A DNA stretch of 64,000 bases, from assembly GCF_012070565.1 (NCBI RefSeq), contig NZ_JAAQRO010000052.1:124001-188000 (forward strand), written 5' to 3'. This stretch comes from Anaerosporobacter faecicola. GTDB lineage: Bacteria; Bacillota; Clostridia; Lachnospirales; Lachnospiraceae. Positions 16,139 through 24,766 of the stretch are shown piece by piece. The position numbers and the translations under genes are program-made. Within the stretch, counting starts at the first letter, position 1. The number at the start of each line of letters is the position of its first letter. The notes beneath the pieces are model-generated. The model saw only the letters and a list, made by a program, of their open reading frames with translations. It was not told the origin of the DNA and searched no databases.

Positions 16139-17704
16139 TTACATTTTCACATCAATCTCCATCCCAGATTTAAAGGCAACAGTTACTTTCTCATCATGTA
16201 CCGTAATCTTTTCTATCAGCTTGCGTACTACCTGCTCGTCATACACCTGTATTGTACCTCTCTGCTCGGCAAGGAACTGCTGCATTTCAGCAATTCGCTG
16301 TTTCAAACCTTCTCGTTCTGCATTCTCCGCCATAGCATTCTGCTTTTGTTCTCGCAAAAGGTCTATCTCATCAGCAAGGTCTTCATAATCCTGTCTGGCA
16401 TTTGCTCGTTTTAGAAGCTCCTGCTGCAGTTCTTCCAGCTTGGCATCAAGGCTTTCCATCGAAGTCTCATCTTCCAAAGCAAGCACCATCGCTATATTTT
16501 TTTCCAAGGCAGTAAGCATTTCATCCTTGCCACCAAGCGCCGTGTTGATTGCCTTTACCACAGCGTTCTGCAATTCTTCTTCCTGCACAGTTGGTGCATC
16601 GCAGCAGTCAGGGCCATGCTCCACACGGTTTACGCATCGCCATACCGTGGAATGTTTCCCGCGGTTGTTCCAAGCAATCCTTCGATAAATATCCCCACAT
16701 TTTGAACAATACACAATACTGGAAAGTGCGTATTTGCTACTGTAAACTCGTTTCTTCCGATTCGCTCCACTGTGAAGGTTAGCTCGTCTGAGCATCTCTT
16801 CCTGCACCTGCATATAGAGGTCACGGGGAATAATCGGTTCATGGCTGTTCTCCACATAATACTGCGGAACGATGCCGTTATTCTTCACTCTCTTTTTGGT
16901 AAGAACGTCCACGGTATATGTCTTCTGTAAAAGGGCATCACCAATATATTTTTCGTTTTTCAGGATTTTCTTGACCGATTCAGGACGCCACTTTGCCTTT
17001 CCGGCGGCTGTTAAAATTCCATCATCCATCAAGCCATCTCCGATTTGCTTTAGGCTTGCGCCCTGTAGGTATTCACGGTAAATTCGTTTGACGATTTCTG
17101 CCTCGGCAGGCTCTATGATGAGGTGTCCATCTTCGTCTTTGGTGTATCCCATAAAGCGATTATGGTTGACCTGCACCTCACCATTCTGAAATCGGAACTG
17201 CATACCCATCTTTACATTCTTGCTTAAGGACTCCGATTCTTGCTGTGCAAGACTGGCCATGATGGTCAGCAGAACCTCGCCCTTGGAATCCATTGTATTG
17301 ATGTTTTCCTTTTCAAAAAACACAGGGATATTCTTTTCCTTTAATTGTCTTATATATCGAAGGCAATCCAAGGTATTACGGGCAAATCGGCTGATAGACT
17401 TTGTAATGATCATATCAATATGACCTTCCATACATTCAGAAATCATGCGGTTGAACTCCTCACGCTTTTTGGTATTGGTGCCGGATATACCATCATCAGC
17501 AAATATACCGGCAAACTCCCATTCCTCATTTTTCTGTATAAAATTGGTGTAATGCTCCACCTGTGCATCATAACTGGTAGCCTGCTCATCGCTGTCGGTA
17601 CTGACACGGCAGTACGCTGCGACCCTGAGCTTCGGCTTTACTTCTTTGTTTACGGTATTTCCCACACGCCTTCGTGCCGGAATAACTGTGATACTCTTAT
17701 TCAA
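16139..17704 (-). CDS. Large serine recombinase (third of trio)
   Basis: A 521-residue recombinase: resolvase-type catalytic domain with [20 protein letters not shown] (nucleophile Ser near residue 36) and [19 protein letters not shown], then the recombinase domain ([20 protein letters not shown]) and a zinc ribbon ([11 protein letters not shown] with later CC), and a C-terminal coiled coil. It would cut and rejoin att sites without homology, driving phage integration or excision. Overlaps the short middle gene by a few bases, so the three are one operon. Confidence 0.9.
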   Translation of the reverse strand: MNKSITVIPARRRVGNTVNKEVKPKLRVAAYCRVSTDSDEQATSYDAQVEHYTNFIQKNEEWEFAGIFADDGISGTNTKKREEFNRMISECMEGHIDMIITKSISRFARNTLDCLRYIRQLKEKNIPVFFEKENINTMDSKGEVLLTIMASLAQQESESLSKNVKMGMQFRFQNGEVQVNHNRFMGYTKDEDGHLIIEPAEAEIVKRIYREYLQGASLKQIGDGLMDDGILTAAGKAKWRPESVKKILKNEKYIGDALLQKTYTVDVLTKKRVKNNGIVPQYYVENSHEPIIPRDLYMQVQEEMLRRANLHSGANRKKRVYSSKYALSSIVYCSKCGDIYRRIAWNNRGKHSTVWRCVNRVEHGPDCCDAPTVQEEELQNAVVKAINTALGGKDEMLTALEKNIAMVLALEDETSMESLDAKLEELQQELLKRANARQDYEDLADEIDLLREQKQNAMAENAEREGLKQRIAEMQQFLAEQRGTIQVYDEQVVRKLIEKITVHDEKVTVAFKSGMEIDVKM

Positions 17705-18122
17705 GTATCGTCACCTCACTTTCAATTAAGCTGTAGGCATATTCTGCCTGTTCAAAGGGATCTGCAAATTTACGCTCGACAGTTGGCATGGTAAACCTTG
17801 TATCCGCCACAGGCTTTGGTGCAGCCTGCAATTCTCTGACCCTGCCCAAGGAAGATGCCCTCGCCATTCTAATTTCTTCTGCCTTATCAAAACGCTCCCT
17901 GTCGATGATGGCAGGATAATATTCATCGCCAAGGTAGTGCGTGTTTCTCAGTATTCTGCCTGCACTGCCATGATAAATCTCAAGACCAGCATTTTCTGCC
18001 GCAGGCTTTAATCCAAGTCCTGCAATGTAGCCGTCAAACAGCTTTCTGACCGCTTCTGCCTTTTCTTCATCAACCTCTGCCTTTCCATTTACAATCTTAT
18101 ATCCGTAGGGTATGTGTGCCAT
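17697..18122 (-). CDS. Recombinase-domain protein lacking the catalytic domain (middle of trio)
   Basis: Start at 18122 overlaps the upstream stop (TAATG), giving 141 residues beginning [20 protein letters not shown]. It has only the DNA-binding recombinase domain ([40 protein letters not shown]) and a short tail; the Ser catalytic domain and zinc ribbon are absent. Because it is neatly coupled to both neighbours it looks like a conserved accessory subunit or directionality factor rather than a random truncation. Confidence 0.8.
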   Translation of the reverse strand: MAHIPYGYKIVNGKAEVDEEKAEAVRKLFDGYIAGLGLKPAAENAGLEIYHGSAGRILRNTHYLGDEYYPAIIDRERFDKAEEIRMARASSLGRVRELQAAPKPVADTRFTMPTVERKFADPFEQAEYAYSLIESEVTILE

Positions 18123-19684
18123 TATCCCACCAACCTTTCCTTTAATTTCAGTCCGCACTCCAGTTCAAAGACGATTTCTTCTCTTGAAAACACAATAATT
18201 CCTTCCACATGGGAAAGGAATATCTCATCCGAATATTCCGTCAGCATCCTGCTACCGAGCGCAAATTTCATAAGTTTCTCCAATGCTTCAATCTTTGTCC
18301 TGTCACCGCTCACTGTATTTATCATCTGTTTCTTTTCTTCCTGCAAGTGTTTCTCTTCCAAAGTCAAAGCCGTAATCTTCTTGCTGAAAAGTGCTGGCTC
18401 TAACAGTCCGCTTGCCATTACACTGGTCAGCACCTGTCTTTCTTCCATATTCTTTTCCAGCTTTGTTTCATATTCCTGTATCTGTAGGAGCCTGTTCTTA
18501 TCGTCAAACCCCTGCAGGCTGTAAAACAATGGCTTTAATATGTGCTGATGGGCAAAGATTAGTTTATTCATCATGGTAAGAAAAGCCGTCTTTATTCCAT
18601 CATCAGTAATGTACTTCATGGAGCAGGAGTGTCTGTCCTCGATATGATGGGTGCAGCACCAAGCAATGTAACTTCCGCTCGGCTTATAGTGGATTCTTCG
18701 CTTAAAGACTCCTCCGCACTCTCCACACCTGATTCTGCCTGAGAAACCATAGCGATTTTGGTAGCGTTCAGTTCGCTCTCCATTACCTTTTTCTCTTCCA
18801 CGCTGATTCAGAACCTCGTTTGCCTTGTCAAAAATCTCATGGCTTACAATCGGCTCATGATGGTTCTCACACAGATATTGATTTAACTCTCCATCATTGG
18901 TGTGGCGGCTGAACTGGCTGTCGGTGTAGGTCTTTTGGAAAATCACATCACCCGTGAATTTTTCGTTGCGAATAATCGAATTGATTGCTCCGGGAGTCCA
19001 CTTTCCGCCTTTTTTGCTCTTCACTCCACTGTCATTCAGTTCCTTTGCAATAACATGAGTGCTTTTTCCGGCAAGCGTATCTTCGAATATCTTTTTGACA
19101 ACCTCTGCCTGCTCCGGTACAACAATCATTTCTCCGCCTATATTTTCATAGCCATAAGGCGGATAGGAAATAATATAGGTTCCATTCTGAAAGCGTTTCT
19201 GTATTGACCATTTGCTGTTTTCAGAAATAGAAACCGACTCACTTTCTGCAAGACTGCTTAAGATAGAAAGCATCAACTCACTTTCCATGCTTTCTGTGTT
19301 AATGTTCTCTTTCTCGAAAATCACGGTAACCTTCAGACCAATCAGCTTTCTTACCAGTTCCAAACAGTCTGTGGTATTTCTGCTGAAACGACTGATGGAC
19401 TTTGTAATGACCAAATCCACAAGCCCTTTTTCGCAAGAATCTATCAGGGAATTCAGACCGTCACGGCACTCCTTTTTCGTGCCTGTGATACCTTCATCGT
19501 AAAATATCCCTGCGTACTCCCAGTCGACATTGGATTTGATATAATCCTCATAATGTGCTTTCTGCGAATCAAGACTGATAAGCTGTTCATCGCTTGCCGT
19601 GGATACTCTGCAATAGGCAGCAACGCGGGTTTTCTTCTTAACCGATAAGGCTTTATTTTCTTCAATTTTTGTTATCCTTTTCAT
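18122..19684 (-). CDS. Large serine recombinase (first of trio)
   Basis: A 520-residue recombinase from the ATG at 19684, chosen because CGAGGTGAG lies just upstream; a longer frame reaches 19744 with no such site. Catalytic domain [20 protein letters not shown] and TKSISRFSRNTTDCLELVR, recombinase domain (VVKKIFEDTLAGKSTHVIAK), zinc ribbon (IRCGECGGVFKRRIHY, WCCTHH) and a C-terminal coiled coil. It is clearly paralogous to the gene at 16139 but diverged, so the two probably act as different subunits. Confidence 0.9.
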   Translation of the reverse strand: MKRITKIEENKALSVKKKTRVAAYCRVSTASDEQLISLDSQKAHYEDYIKSNVDWEYAGIFYDEGITGTKKECRDGLNSLIDSCEKGLVDLVITKSISRFSRNTTDCLELVRKLIGLKVTVIFEKENINTESMESELMLSILSSLAESESVSISENSKWSIQKRFQNGTYIISYPPYGYENIGGEMIVVPEQAEVVKKIFEDTLAGKSTHVIAKELNDSGVKSKKGGKWTPGAINSIIRNEKFTGDVIFQKTYTDSQFSRHTNDGELNQYLCENHHEPIVSHEIFDKANEVLNQRGREKGNGERTERYQNRYGFSGRIRCGECGGVFKRRIHYKPSGSYIAWCCTHHIEDRHSCSMKYITDDGIKTAFLTMMNKLIFAHQHILKPLFYSLQGFDDKNRLLQIQEYETKLEKNMEERQVLTSVMASGLLEPALFSKKITALTLEEKHLQEEKKQMINTVSGDRTKIEALEKLMKFALGSRMLTEYSDEIFLSHVEGIIVFSREEIVFELECGLKLKERLVG

Positions 19685-19744
19685 CAACTCACCTCGCTTT
19701 CGGTATGGACATATTCCCGTAGAATCACTGATATAGCAAGTCAT

Positions 19745-19960
19745 TTAGGGCATAATCTCAGATAAATATGGAGAGAAAGTTTGACGGTTTCTTTCGCTTA
19801 TTTTGTTGAATTCATCCACGGAAATCATGCCGAACATGAACATGGTTTCAAGTACTTTCTGTGCTCTGTAATAATCATATTCACGCTGCAATTCCTCCTG
19901 CGTAATCTCGTGAGCCACTGCGTTTGGTATCTTAAAATTTTCAATTTTTTGTACTTCCAT
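19745..19960 (-). CDS. Small SHOCT-like protein of the recombinase cassette
   Basis: 71 residues with an N-terminal helix (EITQEELQREYDYYRAQKVL) and a C-terminal MFGMISVDEFNKISERNRQT, which resembles the short SHOCT-type motif (a short helical domain with GLITxEEF). It ends one base before a possible start of the first recombinase frame. GGAGG precedes the ATG. Probably a small DNA- or protein-binding accessory of the recombinase module; the function is unknown. Confidence 0.6.
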   Translation of the reverse strand: MEVQKIENFKIPNAVAHEITQEELQREYDYYRAQKVLETMFMFGMISVDEFNKISERNRQTFSPYLSEIMP

Positions 19961-19997
19961 ATCGATTCCTCCAGTCTGGGGGAACGGTGGAAATGTT

Positions 19998-20040
19998 CCC
20001 CTCTGCCTATAAGCGAAAAGACAGGCTGAATCGAACCCCT
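19998..20040 (-). ncRNA. T-arm-like repeated element, copy A
   Basis: On the minus strand it carries AGGGGTTCGATTC then TTTTCGCTTATAGGCAGAG and GGG, matching copies B and C at both blocks. A hairpin GGGGAAC/GTTCCCC follows directly. It lies between the late-operon terminator and the SHOCT-like gene. GGTTCGATTC resembles a tRNA T-arm, but no full tRNA is present. Confidence 0.55.
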
Positions 20041-20054
20041 AAAGGAAAAAAATA

Positions 20055-20087
20055 ATGCCCTTCAAGGGAAAAATCCTCAAAGGGCAT
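20055..20087 (-). terminator. Strong terminator of the late operon
   Basis: ATGCCCTT/AAGGGCAT stem followed on the minus strand by TTATTTTTTTCC, five bases after the amidase stop. It separates lysis genes from the recombinase module. Confidence 0.85.
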
Positions 20088-20091
20088 CGTG

Positions 20092-21036
20092 TTAGTTCGG
20101 AATCTTCAGTTTCCAACCGCTATAAATTACATTAGAAGTAAGTCCATTCAGTTTCTTGATTTCGGTGTATCTTGCGCCTTTGCCGAGATACTGCTCGGCA
20201 ATCTCCCACAGTGTATCACCCTTGACCACCGTATGGATACGGTAATTAGGCTCGGAAGTTTCATCTACAGGATAGATGGCAGTGCCGTCATTGGCAAAAA
20301 CAAAAGTGCCGGGGTTCTTATCCGCAGCTGCCTTTGCATTGGTAAGGATGCGATATGCACCCACCTGGGATTTACTGTCCTTCCAGGTCTTGCGAACACG
20401 GTAATAACCGGAAGTCAGCTTTTCGGGATAGGTTACCACAGGCTCGGCAGTATCCTCGGCATCCTCCTTGGTATCGGCAGCAAGCAGAGCCTTTACCTCC
20501 GCACGGAAGGTATCCATGCTCTTGCCGTGTTTCGGAAACCAATGCATCACATCGCCGTGGTTGGATGCAACACCTTGTTTATATCCCTCAGAGTGGCAGA
20601 TGATGTTCTGCTCGGTCAGACCGTACTCCTTGCAGAGGTAGGCACAAAGTTCAATGGCCTCACGGTACACCTTCTGGAAATAGGCGTAATCCGTAAGACC
20701 ATCCTCACAAATTTCAAAACCGATATGGGTGTTGTTGGCGCTACCTCCGGCGTGCCATCCACGATGATTCCAAGGCAAAGTTTGGTAGGTGGCAATAGAG
20801 CCGTCAGCCAACTTGCCAATGAAAGCATGAACGCAAACCTCTCTACCGCCGGGATGATAGGTGTTCCAATGATTGCCATACTGATTTTCGCCAAGCCGAC
20901 CGTCATTAGGACCCACATAGCGTTTCAGATTAGGGTTGTTGGCACCTGTGGAATGAACCATGATGCCTTTGACCGTGATGGTCTTGCCCGCCTTGTAGCA
21001 GGCATTCTCCGTTAAAATAAGTTTGTGTAAATTCAT
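20092..21036 (-). CDS. Phage endolysin: N-acetylmuramoyl-L-alanine amidase with LysM domain
   Basis: 314 residues from the ATG at 21036, which follows the holin stop by one base. The N-terminal amidase_2/PGRP fold has zinc ligands visible as IMVHSTGANN, WHAGG and the late His/aspartate region near VASNHGDVMHWFPKHGK. A linker leads to a C-terminal LysM peptidoglycan-binding domain (HTVVKGDTLWEIAEQYLGKG, NVIYSGWKLKIPN). It cleaves the amide bond between muramic acid and the stem peptide at the end of infection. Paired with the holin. Confidence 0.9.
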   Translation of the reverse strand: MNLHKLILTENACYKAGKTITVKGIMVHSTGANNPNLKRYVGPNDGRLGENQYGNHWNTYHPGGREVCVHAFIGKLADGSIATYQTLPWNHRGWHAGGSANNTHIGFEICEDGLTDYAYFQKVYREAIELCAYLCKEYGLTEQNIICHSEGYKQGVASNHGDVMHWFPKHGKSMDTFRAEVKALLAADTKEDAEDTAEPVVTYPEKLTSGYYRVRKTWKDSKSQVGAYRILTNAKAAADKNPGTFVFANDGTAIYPVDETSEPNYRIHTVVKGDTLWEIAEQYLGKGARYTEIKKLNGLTSNVIYSGWKLKIPN

Positions 21037-21037
21037 A

Positions 21038-21460
21038 TTATCTGTCCTCGCTTTCCGTATCATCTGTGCGGTTGTGGATTTGCTCCAAAATGTCCTTCAT
21101 CTTCTCCGGAATCGGCAAACCCAAGTGGGATGCATTTTCCAACAGGCTCACGCCCTCATTTGAGATGTAGAAGAAAATAACCGCTGTTCGGAGTACACTG
21201 CCATCACCGATAACATTGGCATCCAAGATATGTGCGATGCCTACCAATGTGAAAATCAGCACTTTACGGCAGATACCCTTAAAACCAACGGAACTGGAGA
21301 GGTTCTTGTCTGCAATAGCACACATGACACCCGTGATGTAGTCCACAGCCACGAACGCCACCAGTGCATACAGAAGACCGTCAAAGCCTCCCAAGAACCA
21401 ACCGAGCCAACCGCCGAGGGCGGCAAAGATGATTTGAATGGTGTTCCATAAATCCTTCAT
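21038..21460 (-). CDS. Phage holin (TcdE/phi LC3-type toxin secretion holin family)
   Basis: 140 residues from the ATG at 21460 with GAGGA upstream. It has three or four hydrophobic segments (GGWLGWFLGGFDGLLYALVAFVAVDYITGV; VLIFTLVGIAHIL; TAVIFFYISNEGVSLLENA) and a charged C-terminal tail (PEKMKDILEQIHNRTDDTE). The VDYITGVMCAI and NEGVSLLEN signatures are those of the Bacteriophage_holin_4 family. It forms the membrane lesion that lets the amidase reach the wall. Confidence 0.9.
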   Translation of the reverse strand: MKDLWNTIQIIFAALGGWLGWFLGGFDGLLYALVAFVAVDYITGVMCAIADKNLSSSVGFKGICRKVLIFTLVGIAHILDANVIGDGSVLRTAVIFFYISNEGVSLLENASHLGLPIPEKMKDILEQIHNRTDDTESEDR

Positions 21461-21536
21461 AGTAAAATCCTCGCTTTCATAATTTTTTGTATGCAAAAAG
21501 GGCACCCGCCACATTGGCAGATACCCCTTAAAGCCG

Positions 21537-24005
21537 TTATTCAGTTTGCTTGGGCAGCCATTCCCAGATACGCATATCCTCCTGCCCAAGGGACCACATA
21601 CACATCCCTCGCAGTTTCCATCGGTATGCTGCCTGGTTCGCCCAATAGATCAGGCTGTCCACATCCTGATAATACAGAATGGAAAAGCCGTCCGAGTCCC
21701 CAAGGAACAGGCGAGAAATCCAAATGTTAATGTCCCTTGGGATGATTTTTGCCGTGTAGTCATTCCCACACTCCAAAGCCATAACGTGGGAATGGTAGAA
21801 CTCATAGTCCAGTGAAATATCCTCACTGCGTGTGGACGATTCCTCCACATCAGAAGTCAGCGTAAACACCTGGAACTCCTCATCCCAGGTGCAGTTGCTT
21901 CGCTCAATTCTGCCATAGGAAGTTTTCGTTCCGTCCGGCATCACTACATCGAACCTCTCATACGGCTCATATGTCCAGGCATCACCCAGACGGAGTAATT
22001 GGCAGTTGACCTTGTTGTCGGAGCGGATACCTGCATAACCGCTGACATCACTGACCGTTGCTGTAAATCGTAGTGTGTACGAAGTGGAGGAATAAACTCT
22101 GACTTTATTTCCACGCTTACGCATCTCAATGGTGTACACAATCGGATTGGTACGCAGGTCAGCATCGGCAGTCTTGGAAAAACTGGTACTGTAACTACCC
22201 TTCAGCGTAGAACCCTCATACAGTTCGATGCACTGGCTGTCATAATTGAAACAGCAGAACAGCGAACCAAGGAAAATGCCCGCTTTTCCACCACCGTCTT
22301 CCGGTATGATAATCTGCGCCCGCAGGTGGATATCTGAAAACCCCGAATAATTCCATGCAAGCTGTCCGTATCCCTCAAGCTGTGAATATGGACGTTTTGC
22401 AGTGCTTTCCGGGTCTTGCCACACATCCCACTCACCGGAGAACGTTGTCCAGTAGCTTTCTGGTATCTTTTCCTCATCACGAAAATCCTCATACCATATA
22501 AGGGCAGAGTCAGGCTTTCTGCGGAGCATCTCAAGTGTCAGCTTAAATCCCGTTGCAGGACCCACCATATCTCCATTCACATCTTTAAACTTTCGTGGAG
22601 CAAGGGTATATTCTGCTTCTCCCGCTGTTGGTTGTTCAGAAAAATCAGTACAGACACGGAAACCATAAAACTGCACACCGTTTACACCAACGGAAATAGT
22701 CAGTGTATGTTCTCCTGCAGAAAGTCTCACTCCCTTGGCAAGTGTCGCCCAGAAGGTAGTCCTCCAATATGGCCACCATAGCCTGTTCTCGGAGAAATGA
22801 ACCGTACTGCCATCAAGAGATGCGTAAATACTGTTTTTATCCCAGAATGGGTAACACAGACGAACCGCCACATCATAAGAGCCTGCCTTATCAATCGTAA
22901 AATTGTAGGTAGCAGAACCCTCATCACCTAAAGTGACCAGTGTTTTTGATACAGAAACCACACCGTCATAGCTATCCGGTTCGGCACCACGGTCAATGAG
23001 AATTTCTCCAAATTCAGTGTGCTGCTGTTTTGCATATGCAGTCAGATATCTTCTGCGGTTATAGGTTTCGGTCATAAGCGGATAGGAATAATCTGTGGCA
23101 TCCCTGCCTTCCATATAATCGTACACATGAGGCAATGCCCACGGCCCCATATCGTAATCGTCCCAATAGGAAACTATCGGAATGAATGGCTGCGGAGGTG
23201 CATCATCGGTAAAATTGTAAATGCCCTGCATCCAGTATTTCGCAGCATAATAAGTGTGTGATGTACCTCGGTAATACTTGCCCATGTTCTCCGGTGTATC
23301 ATATATCTGCCAGTTCCAACCATAGGCAGGCATACCAAGGAATACTTTGTCGGGGTTCATCACTTTTGTTGCATAATCGTAAATGCCCTCAAGCCAACTC
23401 CTCGGAGAAACAGGGCCAGGTGCAGAACCCGCCCATGCCATACCATAGCTCATGATGGATGCCGTATCGCAATATTTATCCAAATCCCCATATACGCACC
23501 AGTTTTCTCCACCGACTGAGCCATTAACTGAGGTCATACCCGGCAGGCAGATATTCATCTCCTTGGTGGAATCGTATGCTTTTACGGTTTCATAAATATG
23601 CCTGAACATAGCTGTGGACGCTGCGTGAGTGGAATAATCATCACCCTTTTCAAGGTCAATATCCACACCATTACACCACGGGTACTTTTCCATAATACGT
23701 ACAAGTTCCGAGCAGAATTTATCCTGTGCACCGTTTGTATTATCACGAAGTGCCTTGAAAATAGAATTAGCTCCATCATTTGCAACGGTAAGCAACCATC
23801 GAATGTGTGGCCATTTATTGATATAGGTCATCGTACTGCTAATGGTTACACCACTTTCCGTAATTGTTCCTGTCCTGTCTACCTTAAAAGAAAACAGACC
23901 GATGGTATCAATGCGGTCACCGTAATTACGGAGTGCTTCATACATACGGGCATTACCCATGAATGTCCACACCATAATGCGTTTGCCTTTAAGTTTATCC
24001 CTCAA
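21537..24005 (-). CDS. Phage tail protein with glycoside hydrolase family 18 (chitinase/ENGase-like) domain
   Basis: 822 residues. The N-terminal third is a GH18 TIM barrel: MVWTFMGNARMYEALRNYGD, and the catalytic strand NGVDIDLEKGDD matches DxxDxE with the acid Glu; SIMSYGMAWAG and GMPAYGWNWQIYD are later barrel strands. The middle has a carbohydrate-binding-like beta domain (SYDVAVRLCYPFWDKN, AGEHTLTISVGVNG), followed by a second beta sandwich and a C-terminal part with SIPMETA-like shadow frames rejected. It probably cleaves or binds surface glycans for host entry. It overlaps the next tail gene by 4 bases. Confidence 0.8.
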   Translation of the reverse strand: MRDKLKGKRIMVWTFMGNARMYEALRNYGDRIDTIGLFSFKVDRTGTITESGVTISSTMTYINKWPHIRWLLTVANDGANSIFKALRDNTNGAQDKFCSELVRIMEKYPWCNGVDIDLEKGDDYSTHAASTAMFRHIYETVKAYDSTKEMNICLPGMTSVNGSVGGENWCVYGDLDKYCDTASIMSYGMAWAGSAPGPVSPRSWLEGIYDYATKVMNPDKVFLGMPAYGWNWQIYDTPENMGKYYRGTSHTYYAAKYWMQGIYNFTDDAPPQPFIPIVSYWDDYDMGPWALPHVYDYMEGRDATDYSYPLMTETYNRRRYLTAYAKQQHTEFGEILIDRGAEPDSYDGVVSVSKTLVTLGDEGSATYNFTIDKAGSYDVAVRLCYPFWDKNSIYASLDGSTVHFSENRLWWPYWRTTFWATLAKGVRLSAGEHTLTISVGVNGVQFYGFRVCTDFSEQPTAGEAEYTLAPRKFKDVNGDMVGPATGFKLTLEMLRRKPDSALIWYEDFRDEEKIPESYWTTFSGEWDVWQDPESTAKRPYSQLEGYGQLAWNYSGFSDIHLRAQIIIPEDGGGKAGIFLGSLFCCFNYDSQCIELYEGSTLKGSYSTSFSKTADADLRTNPIVYTIEMRKRGNKVRVYSSTSYTLRFTATVSDVSGYAGIRSDNKVNCQLLRLGDAWTYEPYERFDVVMPDGTKTSYGRIERSNCTWDEEFQVFTLTSDVEESSTRSEDISLDYEFYHSHVMALECGNDYTAKIIPRDINIWISRLFLGDSDGFSILYYQDVDSLIYWANQAAYRWKLRGMCMWSLGQEDMRIWEWLPKQTE

Positions 24006-24565
24006 ATCGATACACCTCCATCCGTCATTTGGTGCAATTCAAAAAGCACCCTGGCAGACTTACCGTCCTCCAAGGTGACCTTGTGCTTGGAATCCCAAGC
24101 CGCACTGTATTGATAAAAACCCTCTTTCGGCTCTGTGATGCCATTCTTTGTGCATTCCCTAACAGAAGCAAGTAAAGCCAGATCATCTTCTGCTGCCATT
24201 GCATTGGGAAATCTGACCTTCTGACCTCCCACGCCTTGGGAAAGCTGCACCGAACCTGCCGTCATATCGGATTTCGGATAAATATGAATATCCAATCCTC
24301 CGGAGGTTTCTCCAAGGTTACAGACAATCACGGTTTCCGCAGAACGAACCACACCGTTGAACCATACCTTAGAGCCTTTCACAAGTCGACTCTCCGTGTG
24401 TGGCACATATCCTGTCAACGCAGGTCCTTCCTGCAACTGCAAATCGGTAAACCAAATCGTGCCAGAGCAGTTCGTGATGGTAGGTTTCACAGTAACGCTC
24501 ATGACACGCTTTTCCTGCTTTTTGTTTATGACCTCTGCCAATCTGATGAATACAGGTTTAGCCAT
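24002..24565 (-). CDS. Phage tail/fibre-associated protein, unknown function
   Basis: 187 residues from ATG 24565. It contains TITNCSGTIWFTDLQLQEGP, which parallels TVRVCVTNCTGTFNITDLLL in the next gene, so the two share a small beta module repeated in the fibre region. The C-terminal half (GGLDIHIYPKSDMTAGSVQL, GFYQYSAAWDSKHKVTLEDG) is also beta-rich. No enzyme motif. Position between the GH18 fibre and the large tail protein supports a baseplate or receptor-binding role. Confidence 0.6.
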   Translation of the reverse strand: MAKPVFIRLAEVINKKQEKRVMSVTVKPTITNCSGTIWFTDLQLQEGPALTGYVPHTESRLVKGSKVWFNGVVRSAETVIVCNLGETSGGLDIHIYPKSDMTAGSVQLSQGVGGQKVRFPNAMAAEDDLALLASVRECTKNGITEPKEGFYQYSAAWDSKHKVTLEDGKSARVLFELHQMTDGGVSI

Positions 24566-24755
24566 CAAGCACCCACTTGATTTCGCAGGGATGACCTACC
24601 CATCCCGTGGCAACCGAACCCGGTTGCAGCAATAGGTCTGTAATATTAAAAGTGCCTGTGCAGTTAGTAACGCACACACGCACAGTAATAGATTTCACTT
24701 TGGAGAGGTAACTTTCAGGCGTTATCTTCTCCGATGTTTTAGAAAAATAAGCCAT
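24558..24755 (-). CDS. Small tail-region protein sharing a beta module with its neighbour
   Basis: 65 residues starting at 24755 (GGAGG five bases upstream; an earlier ATG overlaps that site). The core KSITVRVCVTNCTGTFNITD LLLQPGSVATGW is a short version of the module in the following gene. Probably a minor fibre or baseplate component; no family recognised. Confidence 0.55.
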   Translation of the reverse strand: MAYFSKTSEKITPESYLSKVKSITVRVCVTNCTGTFNITDLLLQPGSVATGWVGHPCEIKWVLDG

Positions 24756-24766
24756 AAACACCTCCA

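Noticed and set aside
20089-21015. Plus-strand frame of 308 codons opposite the amidase
   Set aside because: Antisense to a clear amidase with LysM; no motif or start signal.
23598-24113. Plus-strand frame of 171 codons opposite the GH18 gene
   Set aside because: Antisense to a certain gene and Cys-rich; no support.
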